Shown: piece after piece, positions 25,144 through 45,655 of the stretch
Numbering within the stretch: position 1 is the stretch's first letter
Layout of the letters: each line of letters opens with the position of its first letter
Source: Camarhynchus parvulus
Lineage: Eukaryota > Chordata > Aves > Passeriformes > Thraupidae
Length of the DNA stretch: 64,000 bases
Assembly: GCF_901933205.1 (NCBI RefSeq)
Contig: NC_044590.1
Span: 14,659,501-14,723,500, forward strand
Reading direction: 5' to 3'
The notes under the pieces: generated by a model
What the model saw: only the letters and a program-made list of their open reading frames with translations
Databases searched by the model: none
What the model was told of the DNA's origin: nothing
Program-made: the position numbers and the translations under genes

Positions 25144-25381
25144 GTGAGTTCTATGCTGACATGGCTGATCCATGCCAGTCTTCGGCATGCACATCTGTGA
25201 AGGGAAAGAGGCAAGGTGGGAGGCAGCTGTGTTGCAGTAGCCATCCCTTAGCCTACAACCTGCTCAGTGGCTTCATGCGAGCATCAGCTAATCCATGGCT
25301 CTGCACCAACACCTCAGGCTTTCCAAGAAATCTTATCCTGCTTCTGTCAGACCAGTGGTAATCTCAGCAGCATCCTGCTGA

Positions 25382-31566
<6,185 letters not shown>

Positions 31567-31991
31567 GTGAGTGCAGATACCAGTTCTTCACATAAGCAGG
31601 AGAATAGGGAGTTGAGAGGTCCCATCCATGGATTAGTGTCTGTGGTGGTGCATTGTCCCCTCACAGTCCTTCACCTCAGGCCACACTGTGATCTGAGAAT
31701 TGTGGTATGTCTGAGAATTAGGACCTGATCTAGAGTTGTCTCCAAGGCATGACTGGGATAGGCACATCCAGTTTGATCTCATGAGGCTGTATTTGCACAT
31801 TCACAGCTAAAGCACCAGACAGAATGGGTGCCTTGTAGGCATTGAATGTGCTGCCAAAGTGGCAATGGGCATGAGTTCTGCCCCTCTGATGAGGCTAGGT
31901 GGCGCTCCCAGCAGATGCTCATAGCAGAACACTGCACATTTCACATGTTGCACGTCATGTACTTCCCAGACGTGTCTGGGGAGCCCACTGA

Positions 31992-34098
<2,107 letters not shown>

Positions 34099-34323
34099 GT
34101 AACAGGCTTGTAGAAAGCTGCACATGGTTGTGAGCTCTCTGAGGAGAGCTATGTGGGTGAGGAGCTGGTTGCATGGGGCCCACCAGAAGTTGGAGGCCAT
34201 ATCTGGCTTTCCAATGAGAAGAGGCTGCAGGGACAGCCTGTGAGCACAGAACTAGAAGGTGGAAGAGAGTGGGTTTGTCATGGCATGGAATAGAAGTGAT
34301 TTTCATCACCTGCTGTGTCCTAG

Positions 34324-35411
34324 TTTTACCTGTTCAGCCGTCAGTGCCTGAGGATGTGGAGCCCAAGGAACCAGACTGCCTGGAAGACCCCTGTGCCAGA
34401 CGGTTCATCATCCCTGAGGGCATCCGCCCAGTACTGAAGGAGTTTCGCATAGACGTGTGCCTCCTTCTGCTGCACTGGCTTTCCCCTTAAGCTGCCCCTG
34501 GGTGGAGGGCAGGGCTTGGTGAGGGAGTCCAGTTTGATGGTCTAATGTGCCTGTGAGGCCTGAGCAGATGCCAGAAATGGAAGTGCTTGACCTGAGGGGG
34601 AAACCATCTGAGTTGTTCAACAGGCAAAGCTGCTGGGCAGCTGAGCTGGGAGAGCAGGCTTGTGCCTCTTCTGGGGACTGTGTCCTGTGGGTGGGGGTGG
34701 TAGCATGGGCAGTGCCGTGGCTGGCATATCTCGGACAGCAGCTTCATGTTGTGCTTCAGATCCTGTTCTGGGGCCTGAGGGACCTGAAGAGAGTGAACTT
34801 GTTTGAGGTGGATGAGCCTCAGGTGATCATTGAATGCGCTGGCAAGAAGGTGGAGTCAGAGGTTATTGCATCCTACAAAGAGAAGCCCAACTTCACTGAG
34901 CTGGTCAAATACATGGATGTGGTGAGTGGGAAGGTGGATTCTGCCATGCCAGGGTACACCACAGCTGCTCTGCATCATCTCACTGCATGGGACAACATAA
35001 AAGGAGAGAAACTGCTTCCAGGATTTTGCTCTCCCATGACCACATGATTCAGCCGCAGAACAAAACCTTTGTGAAATTGCCCACCAAGAGCTGTCTTAGC
35101 CATGGCCTGTCATTGCAAGGCTTTGCTTTTTGGGCATAGCTGCAAGGTGCCAGCAGGCTTCTCCTTATGTGATAGGCCTGCCATAGTTTGATAGCTCAAC
35201 ACAGGTTGATCACCTTTACTCCTCTGAACCCCATGCATAATTCTTTTGCAGGAGCTCCCAGAGCAGGTATACCTGCACCCTCCCCTCAGCATCTTCGTGG
35301 TGGAAAAGCGTGCATTTGGGCGCACTGTGCTTGTGGGTAGCCATGTTGTGTCCAATGTGATGAAATTCTCTCCCAGAGAGTTGGAGGAGGAGCCGGAGGA
35401 TGTGCCCAAGG
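34324..35411 (+). pseudogene. FER1L4: Ferlin exons for C2E domain
   Basis: Exons 34324-34454, 34760-34921 and 35252-35411. They encode [56 protein letters not shown] and then [20 protein letters not shown]. Phases agree from 34454 onward. At the left end the previous exon (33925-34098) stops in phase 0, while this exon is in the family frame only if entered in phase 1. A 1-base loss or 2-base gain next to the TTTT at 34324-34327 is implied. Confidence 0.8.
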
Positions 35412-35530
35412 GTAAGCTACTTGGAGAGGTTCTCACAGGGACAACAGGCAGGTTTTGTCAGTGGCAAAGATCCCTGGCTCTTCCACTTTCTCTTAGCCAG
35501 GCAGCAGAATCCTCTCCCTGCAATCCCAAG

Positions 35531-35790
35531 GTCATAGAATCACAGAATGGTTTGGGTTGGAAGGGAGCTTAAAAGATCATTTTGTTCCACCTTCTGCCAT
35601 GATTATGGACACTTTCCACTAGACCAGATTGCTCAAGTCCTGTCCAACCTGGCCTCGAACATTTCCAGGAATGGGGCAGCCACAGCTTTTCTGGGGAACA
35701 TGTGCCAGGGCCTCACCACCCTCACAGGGAAGAATTTGCTCAATGAGACCTTCATCTTTAGGGAGCTGGTCCACTAGGACTAAGGATTGA
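35531..35790 (-). mobile_element. CR1 3'-end fragment
   Basis: GTCATAGAATCACAGAATGG followed by TTTGGGTTGGAAGGGAGC, CACTTTCCACTAGACCAG and CCAACCTGGCCT is the reverse complement of the CR1 3' end, including its ATTCTATG-type terminal repeat. Confidence 0.92.
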
Positions 35791-36676
35791 AAAGTTTTCA
35801 GTTCTCTCATGTTGTCAGGTCAAAGTCTGTTCATTGGGTAATAGCTTAGCTAAATAGCTCTATGATAGCAATAGCCAGCGCTCCTGATCTGGAAGCATGA
35901 AGAAGAAGCCAAAGATTGATCCATCTGTGGCTATTTCTGAGTAGGGAAGGTATATCTCATAATTATGAATTCCTGGAAGTCAGTAACAAGCATATTGATG
36001 ATGGTGGTTGATCTCAGTACTGTAGTTGGATTTCCAGCAGTATTTTTGCAGGGTCTGCTTTAAAAAGCTTTGAAATCAATCAGATTAGTGTTTTAATAGG
36101 GAAGATTTTCCTATGGCCGAAAGTAAGAAGTAGTGGGCAGAAATAAATGCATGGAAACATTAAGTTATTTTCATCTCAGCTTGCAATGTCTCATCTCACT
36201 GTCTTCCATCTCAGACTGTGGTAAGCATTGGACTGGCTGCTGGTGACCCAGGTTCCAGCACTCACCCCCTTAGTTTTGTGAAGGTGAGTGATATGTTGCG
36301 CCCAACAAATTTTGAAGTTTGTAAAGCCAAACTGTAGATTACAAACAACAACAACAAAAAAATTTCAGAAATTCAGTGTTATATTTCATCCACCAGGTCT
36401 TTTTCTGGACTGAAATTCTCCTCTCTCCTGCCTGCTCATTGGAAGTATAATGTGCTGGGGCTCTGGCACAGGGACATTAAGGAGGCCTGCCCTGTGCCTT
36501 GAGAATGGCTTCTTTTGCAGCAAAGAACAAAGCTGGAGCCAAGGGCAGCTTTGCACCTCTTGTGCTGTGCCTGAATGCTGAGACTTTGCCAGAGGCACCC
36601 AGGGCATTGGAGGAGGGCGCCTGAGTGTCCTGGATGGTAATTTTTCCATCTGAACCCTGTTATCTTTTCTCTCAAG

Positions 36677-38748
36677 GCTCCTTTGAAGAAAATTCCTATC
36701 AATAAGCTTGTAAAGAAGGAAGATGAATATGAAGAGGAAAAAACAGAACTGGAAGGACTGGATTGGTGGTCCAAGTACTATGCGTCCCTGAAAGAGCTGT
36801 ATAACCAGGTAATATTTTGTGACAGCTGCCAGCAGAAGGGAAAATGGGCTGCACTGGTCTGAAGAAGATATTTTCAACCATGTTGAGTGTCTCAGGAGCT
36901 CTCCTGGCATGGATCTGGAGGAAGATGTGAACTTTATTGTATCAAGCATATTTAAGGTAGCCAGGTATCAAGCATCTACCAGGTGGGCTGATTTCACTAG
37001 GAGGTGAGTATTGAAACATCCCTGAGACTCGGTGCTCAACTGGTGTGAGAATGAGGCAGCTTCTGTTGAGGGACTCCTGAAAATGTGAGGTTGCTGACTT
37101 TAACAGGGACTTTCATACTGCTTACTCTGTCCTGGTTATGTACTAGTATGTGCTATGGGAGCAGGTCTGCTCCAAATTTCCTTCCTTGCACTGTCAACTT
37201 AAATTCCAATCAAAAGAAGCTAGAAGGAGGATCTAGGGAGAAGAAAAAAGTCATTGAGATACTCGTTGAATGCCATCCTGCAATTATGTTATTGCAGAAA
37301 GATTTCAGCTATGTCTTACTTACCCTGCTGGCAGGAAAATGTCAATGTTCTGTGCTTGGAAGAAGAAGCTTTTTCTGTCAGGGATCTGAGGTGACTGTGT
37401 GTGTTTCAGGCATGCAGTGATGAGGAAGATGCTGAGAATGATGACCTGAATGATGCAGGTGAGCTCTCTAGCAATGCCTCACTCTTTAGTGGGGAGAACC
37501 AAGATTTTATACCATCCCAGAGGGTACTGGACTTGTGAGAATAGTGTCTGTGCAGACAACACCCTTGCAACATTCAGCAACAACAACATAAAAGTGAGCA
37601 GAGAGGCCAAAGACATTGAAAAGGGCTATCAGGTTATTTCAAGTTGAAAACACCAAACTTTCCTGAAAAAAATTTGGAAAATAGTCAGAAAAGTCCTGGA
37701 AAATAGTGGAGTCTTGTAAAATGGTGTTAAAGCAAGTGTTTTCCTATGTGAGAAAAATGAAGAAAAATCATCTGCAGGGATCATGGGATTGCCTAGGTGA
37801 GACCAGGAAGCAGTGGTAGGATAGAGAGAGGATGATGGACAGGAAAAACTGTCCAGGATCTGGGAATCACTCTGTGCTTATGGGGTACTCGCGTGGGGCG
37901 CAGGTGAATCAGGTAACAGGAGGTACCAGAGGCAATGGACAACAATAACAATCTTTTTATGATCTGAGAATACTGTTACAGCTGTAGGTTCAGGTTTGCA
38001 GAAGTGTAAGCAGTGACTCATATGGCTCTGACCTGAGAAAGTGTAAAGTATAAAAATGATGTAAATCATCACAATTTAAGGAGAGACTTTGAGGGTACCT
38101 GCACGCCATTAGCGCTTGAGGGATCTGGAGCCTTGGGAAATGAGACAAGCACACGCCCACTCTGTCCTTGGTTTGGTTGTGCCCCTGAGAAAGGTCTAGA
38201 CACGGTCTCTTTCAGCTGGTTGTGCTGAAAGTGGCAGTGATGCTTCAGTTAGCCACCCAAACCAACAGGCCAGCAAATAAGCTCTCATCCAAAGAGGAGG
38301 GTGGACTCTCCTCTGTGCCTTCCCTGACAGCACCTGTGAGGTGGCCCAACCACCTTCCTTCATTTGGTTTCTGGCCAATTCCTGTCTGAATGGCAGTCAT
38401 GCAGCCAAATAGGCAGGTAGGTCTGTGCCAATTTTTGTCCCCCCACCCATCCACCCATGCTGTGCTGGGAAACTGGAGATGCTGGAAGGACACCTGTTAC
38501 AAACAGCAATAGCTCCAGTTGCCGTGACAGAGGCCAAAGCCCTGGCTGAAAGCAGAAACTGTGGCTGGGGTGATTTCATGTAGAGACACTTGATATGATG
38601 GGCAAAATCAGTGTTTCCTAATCTCTTACCATCACTTCTAGATGGAGGGAATTTAAATGCATCTTCCATTGACATGGAAGCAGAGGATGAGGCAGTGATT
38701 GAAGCTGAACCTGCTCAACCCAAGAGGAAGCTCATTGCCACCCTTCAG
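36677..38748 (+). pseudogene. FER1L4: Ferlin exons for the acidic linker before C2F
   Basis: Exons 36677-36808 (GLDWWSKYYASLKELYNQ, the conserved DWWSKY block), 37410-37458 (SDEEDAENDDLNDA) and 38642-38748 (MEAEDEAVIEAEPAQPKRK). All are open and in phase. One more exon may lie at 36215-36283 (open as TVVSIGLAAGDPG with a GTGAGT donor), but its phase does not fit the exon ending at 35411, so I leave it as possible only. Confidence 0.78.
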
Positions 38749-39084
38749 GTGATAATTGGGGTGGCCCAGTCACTTTCAGCCTTTTCCTACACTTCCTGCA
38801 GTGGAAGTTATGCTGGGAGGAGAACCTGCAGTGTGTGCTGAGGCCACACCATTGCTTACCTTTGATGCAGCTAGTAAGACCTTGGAGCCAAGCTGAGATG
38901 TGCATCCACATCTAAGGCTGGCCCTAGGGACATGCAGGAAAATCATTAACATCCTGCCCTGAGTAATACAGAAGTAAGGTAGGACTAGGTGAAATGATTG
39001 AAACAGGGAAAGGATGATCTTTCTGACTCTCCTTCCCTTTGAGATGGCAAGAAAAGGTCCACAATTACTTTCTACTTATTTCAG

Positions 39085-42000
39085 ATCTACAACTCTGAGC
39101 TGGAACATGAGTTTGGTAGTTTTGAAGACTGGTTGTGTATTTTCCCCCTTCATTGTGGCAAAGCAAATAAAGATGAAGATGGAAATGAGGATGAAAATTA
39201 TGTGGGGAAGTACAAGGTACTGTTTCATTTGGATCACATTTATGCTGCTTGTGGAAGAAGATCCTTATAACATGTATTTCAGAGCAAGCCAACACCAGTA
39301 AAACCTTGCAGAGTGCATGGGTGTGCAGTTTGGGCTGCAGCACAGCCAGGGTACCGTTAGTGCCTGTTGAAGCAATTGTACTTTGGTCCTATTGTTTTTA
39401 TCTTATAAATAAATCCAATTTAGATTTTTTAGCTGCTACAAGGAGAAAGCATGAAGCATAAAGGACTCATTCTGGTTGCAGCCTCTGGGTCTATTCAGTA
39501 TGCATATAAGTACTATATAAGTAAGCTTCACTGGTTTTAAGGTTAGGAAAACTTATTTAAAAGAGGCATCATCCTCCCATCCAGGAGCTCTTGAAGACTC
39601 TGAAATATCAACTACAGAAGTTGTAGCTCTCCCTAGAAAACGTTTGGTGTCCTCTGTCTTTGGCAATCCAGAGTGCCTAGAAGTGCTCATATCTGACATT
39701 GGCAGAGGCATGACCACCTGCAGCCTAAATTGCAAGCAGGGATTGCCTGGGCCATGTGGACATGATTTGACCTTTGGAAAGCACTGTCCCCATGGGCACA
39801 GAGTGTCTGTGGTCTGCACGGGGGAAATGGCTCTGATTTTCTAGTTGGCAGGTGAAGCTGGTGGCTCCTGTCCTTTCTGAGATATCCCCATGTATATCCA
39901 ACTGTTCCTTGAAAAGTGTTTTCTGCAGGGGTCCTTCTATGTCTACCCCAGTGAGGAAGCTGTTACAGAGCCCAAGGTCTCCCAGGGCATTCCAAGGAAC
40001 AGACCCATCAAGGTTCTTGTAAGAGTTTACATTGTTAAGGTAAGTCTCTGGGAGAGGTGACAGTATTGCTTGGTGGTCTCTTCCCTCCCTGTGGACCTTC
40101 TGCCATTCTCTGCTCAGTAAATGCGAGCAGCGGTGCTTGTGAAAAATATGATGCTGGCTTGAAGCCTCTGCCAGTGGAAGGCACCTACATCCTGTCCATG
40201 GAGTCTTCCATGCTTTGCAGCTTGAGGATGGGCAGATGGGCATTTCTTGGCTCCTCACATCTGCCTTGAGATCATGAGCAAGTAGGTGGGTCCACAGCTG
40301 AAGATATTAATGGCTCGTAGAGTGAGGATTTGTGTGGGATCAAGTGCCTGTTTCACTGCTGCGGTGGTTGCTGGAGGGACCTGACCAAGCGGGCTTGGGT
40401 GGTGTCAGGCCTGTGCAGTGTTCCTTGCTCAGGCTGCCCTCCACAGCTGTGTACAGCAGTATCCCTTATATATTCCAGGCTACAAATCTCTCTACAGCAG
40501 ACCCCAATGGCAAAGCAGACCCATATGTGATGGTGACTGTGGGGAAGCAGCAGAAGGACACTAAGGAGCGATACATTCCAAAGCAGCTCAATCCTGTGTT
40601 TGGAGAGTATGCAAGAAGGTTTCATCTAGTGGGTTTAATAAGAACAGTGCAAATCTGGGGCTTGAAATGTGGTTCAGCATGTAAGGTCTTCTGTTCCTTT
40701 CTGATGGAGAATCTTGTGCTTTTACACAAAGCCCTTGGGCATGTCTCTTGCCTCCAGCTAACTCAGGAGCCATCATGCTTTGGGTTAGGAGGTGAGCATA
40801 CCCAAGGATTTGATTTAAAATTGGAAGCCAAGCATTCCCTAACTCCAGGCCCACTACCTGAGCCATACATTCCCGGAAAAGGAATTCCTTTGTTTGAGCA
40901 TGCACACTGAAAATGTCACATACTGAATTTAGAGAGAACCAAAGGTTATCAGAGGCCTTTAAGTTGTCAAATACAGTTCTTAAATATATAGGATTATTGA
41001 AGCAGAGCATGTGTTTAATTTCCATTCTCTTTGCTAATTGTGCTTTCCCTGTTTGATTCTGTCCAGAGTTGTGGAGCTGACAGTCTCCTTTCCCATGGAA
41101 TCAGAACTCACTGTGGCAATATTTGATCATGATTTGGTTGGATCTGATGATCTGATTGGGGAGACCAAGATTGACTTGGAGAATCCATTCTACAGCAAGC
41201 ACAGGGCCAACTGTGGAGTGGCTACACAGTATGACTTGTAGGTAGCAATGTGACACGTGAGGACCACAGATATTCTTCTCACCTGCCACATGTGCGTAAT
41301 AGAGCTCCTCCTGTTCTGTGAGACAGAATATGCATTTGCAGGTGCTCCACAGATTCGCTACAAGTTACATGGATAACTCTATCTCTTTAGACCCCTACCA
41401 CCTTCCTGTGATAACTCTAATTCTTACTGCAATCTAATATACCTTGCATAAAATAGCAAAAAAACCTTTTCTATTCCTTATACATTGGTGTTCTGTGAGA
41501 AAAGTGCTTGCTTGACTCCGACCTCTTTAAGAAAGTACAGCAGTTTCTCTCGCAGCATTTTGTAAGCAGCAAACTCAGGACATCTGATTTCCTTTGGCCT
41601 CCTTCCATACGGATTCTCCAGATCTTCAGCCAAATTTCAGCAAATTTCTCTTCTCCTACCCTGCTATTGAAAAATTAGCTGTGGGAATGGAGCTGAGTAC
41701 TCAGCACAACTAAAAGTTCTTTCTCACTTAGGAACTGCATCTGGAATTGCTCCTGCTCCTAGCATTGCTTCTGCTGCTCAGAAGCTAATAGTTCTGTGGA
41801 GTGCAAGTCCAGCTTGTTTTCTGTCAGGAAAGAATTTGTTTAGCTTTTCATTCATTAAGACTTTTTGTAACCTCTTTAAGCCCAGTAGAAATCTGAGCAG
41901 GGTTCTAGTGATATAGCCTGTGCTTTGGGAAGGAAGGCTGTTTCAGAGCCTAGAAAAGAAACTTAAGCTGAAGAATTTCCTGATGTTTTCTTTTTCCATG

Positions 42001-44234
42001 CAGAAATGGCTACAAGCATGTGGCAACATGCTTTTAAACCCACACAAATCTTGGATAGTTATGCAAGAAAAACTCAATCCCTGCTGCAGAGTACAGATGG
42101 GAGGAGATCAAAGTGGACAATAAAATATTCAAGGTCCCTCCAGAGGCTTTTCCTGAAGGTACAGAGGGCTTGTTGCACTGGTCCCTTAAGCAGCTGCCTG
42201 TGCTCAGCAATGCACGTGTAGGTGGGTGGTCTGTGAGCCCACAATCCTCTCTTCCCTGAGGTGTCCAGGCTGGCTTCCCCACTAGGTGCCCTGCATGGCC
42301 CAGGTTTTGGGTCACTGTGAGGTGCATCCTTGGTTCAGTGCCCTCGTTTCAGTGGACATTGTTGCACTGGGAGAAGATGTGATCCAGGCCATTAGATACC
42401 AAAGTGGCTTCCCCGGCAGTGGGTGGAACAAAGTAAACCTACTTTCACAGCAGTGCTGGTCATGGAATTTTGCTGTATGCCAACTTATTCTGGTGGCTGG
42501 CACTATCACAAAGCTGTACCTTCATCTGCTTATGATCACTATCAGCAAGATAATGAAGTCCTCTTTGGGGTTATGTGTGTTTTGCAGTTTTTTGGGTTGT
42601 GGATTTTTTTTGTTTTGTTTTGTTGGGTTGGGTTTTTTTGTGGTGATATTTTTTTGTTTGTTTAATGTTCTTTGGGGTTTTTTTTGTTTGTAGGTATTGT
42701 TTTGTTTTGTTTTGTTTTGGGTGTGTTTTGGGGTTGGGGGGGAGGGGAAAGGGAGCGTTTTTTCAGTCTTCTTCCCTGTTTCTAGCTGGCTTTGTCCAGG
42801 AATGCTCTGTGCTTCCAGTGGCTTCAGGTGCCTTGAGTGATTCCACACTGCCCCTCTCTACTGTTGATCTCAACCTTGTGGGCAGCTTCTGCTTCTCATT
42901 TGCTGTTTTCTTTCCCTCTACCTGGCGTTACAAACCCTTAGCCAGGGCCACAGATGTCCAAGAACACACCAACCTTTCACAGTCTCTACCAGCAGTGATG
43001 GAGATCTTCTCTCAGCAAAGGCCAGACCCTGCTGCTGCCAACACCTGTGCAATTGAATCCAACTTTGAGGAAAGACAGATGTGGCAGATGTGGCCCACAT
43101 GTGGATGGCTGAGTACTGCAAGGCAATGCTATGTAGCCTGTAGGAAGGATGATCCCTGGCCTTACCTGCTCAGAGTGAGGACAGCTACATGTATGGCCAA
43201 CTTTACTTTCTCCTTGTTTCAGTGAAACTGTTCCCCAGTTTCCTGGTGGTTTCTATGACTTATGCAAAGAAGGGAAAAGAAATCCTGCTCAGGAGAGGGC
43301 AAGGAGCCTCCAGAAGCCATTCCTCCTTTTTTTTCAGGTCACTGGATAGCTGGGGAGGGAGAAACAAGGTGCTCTCCTGGTGTTCCCTGACAGCTGGCTC
43401 TTGTTCCAACCCAGCTGCAGCTGGTGCCCTGTGAACCTCTGCTATGCTTGAGCACTGCTTGAAATGGTTTAGGTCTCAGACTGATATCCAAGGGGCAGTG
43501 GTGCTCCATAAACCCAGGAGTGAGTGGGTCATTATGCCCTCATCTGTTGGCTCTGGCTTATCTCCCACCAGCAAGATTTGGTCTTTGCTATGCCAAAGGA
43601 ATCAATTACTAATTGTGTTCATTAATGGACAGCACAGCTGTATGTCTTGAGACTGGCAAGTAATGCTTTCCAGTAGCACTTCTCTGGCAAAAATTAATCC
43701 ACGGATCTGTTGGCACTACCACAGAGATGTGGGGACTTAAACTGCCCCAGAGGATCACGTCCTCCTCAGTGTTCCTTGGATCTTTTTCCCAGGGCCAGAG
43801 TAAATTAGTTTTTGCCCTTTCCATTGCATTTCTCTTGGCTTGTTTTTTTCCTGCTTGCCATTTCTGTCATCACTGCAACATACTGAACTCACTCCCTTCA
43901 TCTTTGCCCTCCTGCTTCTCCCCATTTGTTTTTCTGGAAAGGTGCTTATTTGCCCAGTCCATCATCTCCTGTTGCTTGTGCTAGTGACTGATGTCCTGAC
44001 ATGACTCTTGCTGACCAGAAGCCTTCATTTTCTCCCTGGCTGTGTCCTGCTGCAGAGGATTCTGTAAGGAACAAGAGAGGAGTGGCAGATGAGAACTTGT
44101 CACTGGATGTTGAACATAAGGCTTTGTACGTCCTGCAGCACTGGAAAGAGATGCCAGGATATGGGTACAAGCTAGTACCAGAGCATGTGTAAATCCGGTC
44201 TTTGTACAACCCGGAGAACCCCGGGCTTGTGCAG
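39085..44234 (+). pseudogene. FER1L4: Ferlin exons for C2F domain, with frameshift pair and stop
   Basis: Exons 39085-39216, 39929-40039, 40479-40606, 41067-41237, 42004-42158 and 44056-44234. They contain LEHEFGSFEDWL, IKVLVRVYIVK, ATNLSTADPNGKADPYVMV, YIPKQLNPVFGE and [19 protein letters not shown]. In exon 42004-42158 a +1 shift near 42019 moves the conserved AFKPTQILDS out of frame, and a -1 shift near 42058 restores it. The true frame meets TAA at 42035. Exon 44056-44234 keeps HWKEMPGYGYKLVPEHV and then has TAA at 44190-44192 where the family has Glu. The TAG at 41238 is intronic, because the donor is GTAGGT from 41238. Confidence 0.85.
42597..42735 (+). repeat. T/G-rich low-complexity tract
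   Basis: Runs of T separated by G, including tandem TTTTG units near 42610-42630 and 42700-42720. It lies in the ferlin intron before the exon at 44056. Confidence 0.85.
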
Positions 44235-44959
44235 GTGAGATGTGTTTCCATGCTAAACCTCAACATTGTTTCGGGGAAGGACCTTCTGGACAACTGGTTT
44301 CTAGCCAGCTGTCTGGTCGCCTGTGAATCTTACATATTGTCCCCTTCCTGGGTGGGTGACTGGAGTTGTGTCTGTGGATGGCTGGCCCAGCTATGAAGTG
44401 AGGACATTGGCCATGGTTGTCCTTTGCTCACACCTACCCTCTGACCTCTCATGATGCTTCTGAATACCCTTTCCTCAAGGAAATTCTGTCCATTGATGTT
44501 GTGTTCACAGCGTTGGTGACCCAGAGTTCTTCTTGTCTCCACAGGTCATTTAGCACTGGCTCTGATGAGGATACTGTGAGGGTAGCAATAGATCTGCTCT
44601 GCTTTTGAGCCTTGCCACCAGGCACCCCCATGGGTGATGGTATCCTTGCCTATACCTGCCTCCTCTGCATTGTCCCTTATCACTGCTGTTTTCCAAGAAC
44701 CTTGTTCTCCACCCTTGGCTTCTCCATCCTTAGTTTTGTGCAATGCAGCCATCTGAACTCATTGTTTTAATGTCCTGCACTGAAATCTCCTGTTCTCTTG
44801 GGTACTGGAGGTTTGAACAAAGCAGAGTCCTGCAGTCATGCTGGCTTTCTTTGGCATTGGAAATGCATGAGTCAGACCTATCACTTAGTTTTGTTGGTTT
44901 TGCTTAAGCATTGCATTACCATATGCTCCTTATTAAGACAGAGGGACGTGTTTACCTCT

Positions 44960-45634
44960 TGTCTTGGTTTGGAAAGACAGGAGTCTGCTAAGGAAGGCAG
45001 GAGCCTCTCTTGAAATTGAGAATGTAAACTCTCTCTACCTCTCTGAATTGCTACAATTTTAAATTAAGGGGCTCTCAGGCAAAGATATGGGAGCAGGCAA
45101 TAACAGTTCTTTAATAGGGAAGAAATAAAAAGGATAAAATAAACAATACAGTCTACTGGAACAACACTGACAGAGTCAGAACTTAACTTGACACCCTGTG
45201 GGTCTGGGTGTTGGTGGCAGTCCGATTGAAAATGTGGCTGCAGTCTTCTGAAGTATCAGGCGTGATTCTGTTGGAGCAAGGGGAATCTGTAGAGAAGGAT
45301 GTAGTCTTCCTCTGAAGATCCAGGAGGAAAAGGCAGCTGCTGTTCTTCTGGGGAATCTCGTGGAGAACAAAACTGAACTGCAATTTCAGAATCTCAGAGT
45401 ATATGGGGTAGCAGTGCTTGGCTCTTCTTTCTGGGCGGAGCATCTCACAATGGGATGTTACAGTTCTTATCAGTCATGCACTGATATTCAATAGTCTGTT
45501 ATCAGCGGAGGTCCCCTCCCGAGGAAGGTGTGAATGTGGTCATTCAAAGAGAGAGATAAGGCAAACTGCTCACTTGACAAGGTAATCAGCCATACAGATG
45601 GTAATGGAAAACATCTTGCATGCAATCTTCAACA
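44960..45634 (-). repeat. 3' LTR of the ERVL-like provirus (edited)
   Basis: TG...CA ends on the minus strand. It differs from the 5' LTR at plus-strand positions 45008, 45010, 45030, 45034, 45036, 45040, 45044 and 45205. In each case T stands here for C in the other LTR, always after a C. On the sense strand that is GG to AG. The remaining bases of the 675 look identical. Seven of the eight sites crowd into the U5 end. An ATTAAA poly(A)-type signal reads on the minus strand near 45110. Confidence 0.93.
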
Positions 45635-45655
45635 TTATCTACCCCTTTTCCTATT
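45635..45655 (-). promoter_or_regulatory. Polypurine tract of the ERVL-like provirus
   Basis: On the minus strand, directly upstream of the 3' LTR, the sequence is purine-rich (AGGAAAAGGGG then TAGATAA). This is the expected plus-strand primer site. Confidence 0.6.

Noticed and set aside
36215..36283. Possible extra ferlin exon with a GTGAGT donor
   Set aside because: It is open and well flanked but does not fit the phase of the exon ending at 35411, and I see no clear family motif. It is left out of the exon list.
41236..41242. In-frame TAG at the end of the ferlin exon 41067-41237
   Set aside because: The exon most likely ends at 41237 with a GTAGGT donor, and the next exon joins in phase (TT plus A gives Leu), so the TAG is intronic.
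45176..45443. Pairs of identical 64- and 86-codon ORFs at 45176 and 51026
   Set aside because: They lie inside the two LTR copies, so their identity reflects the LTR repeat and not a gene family.
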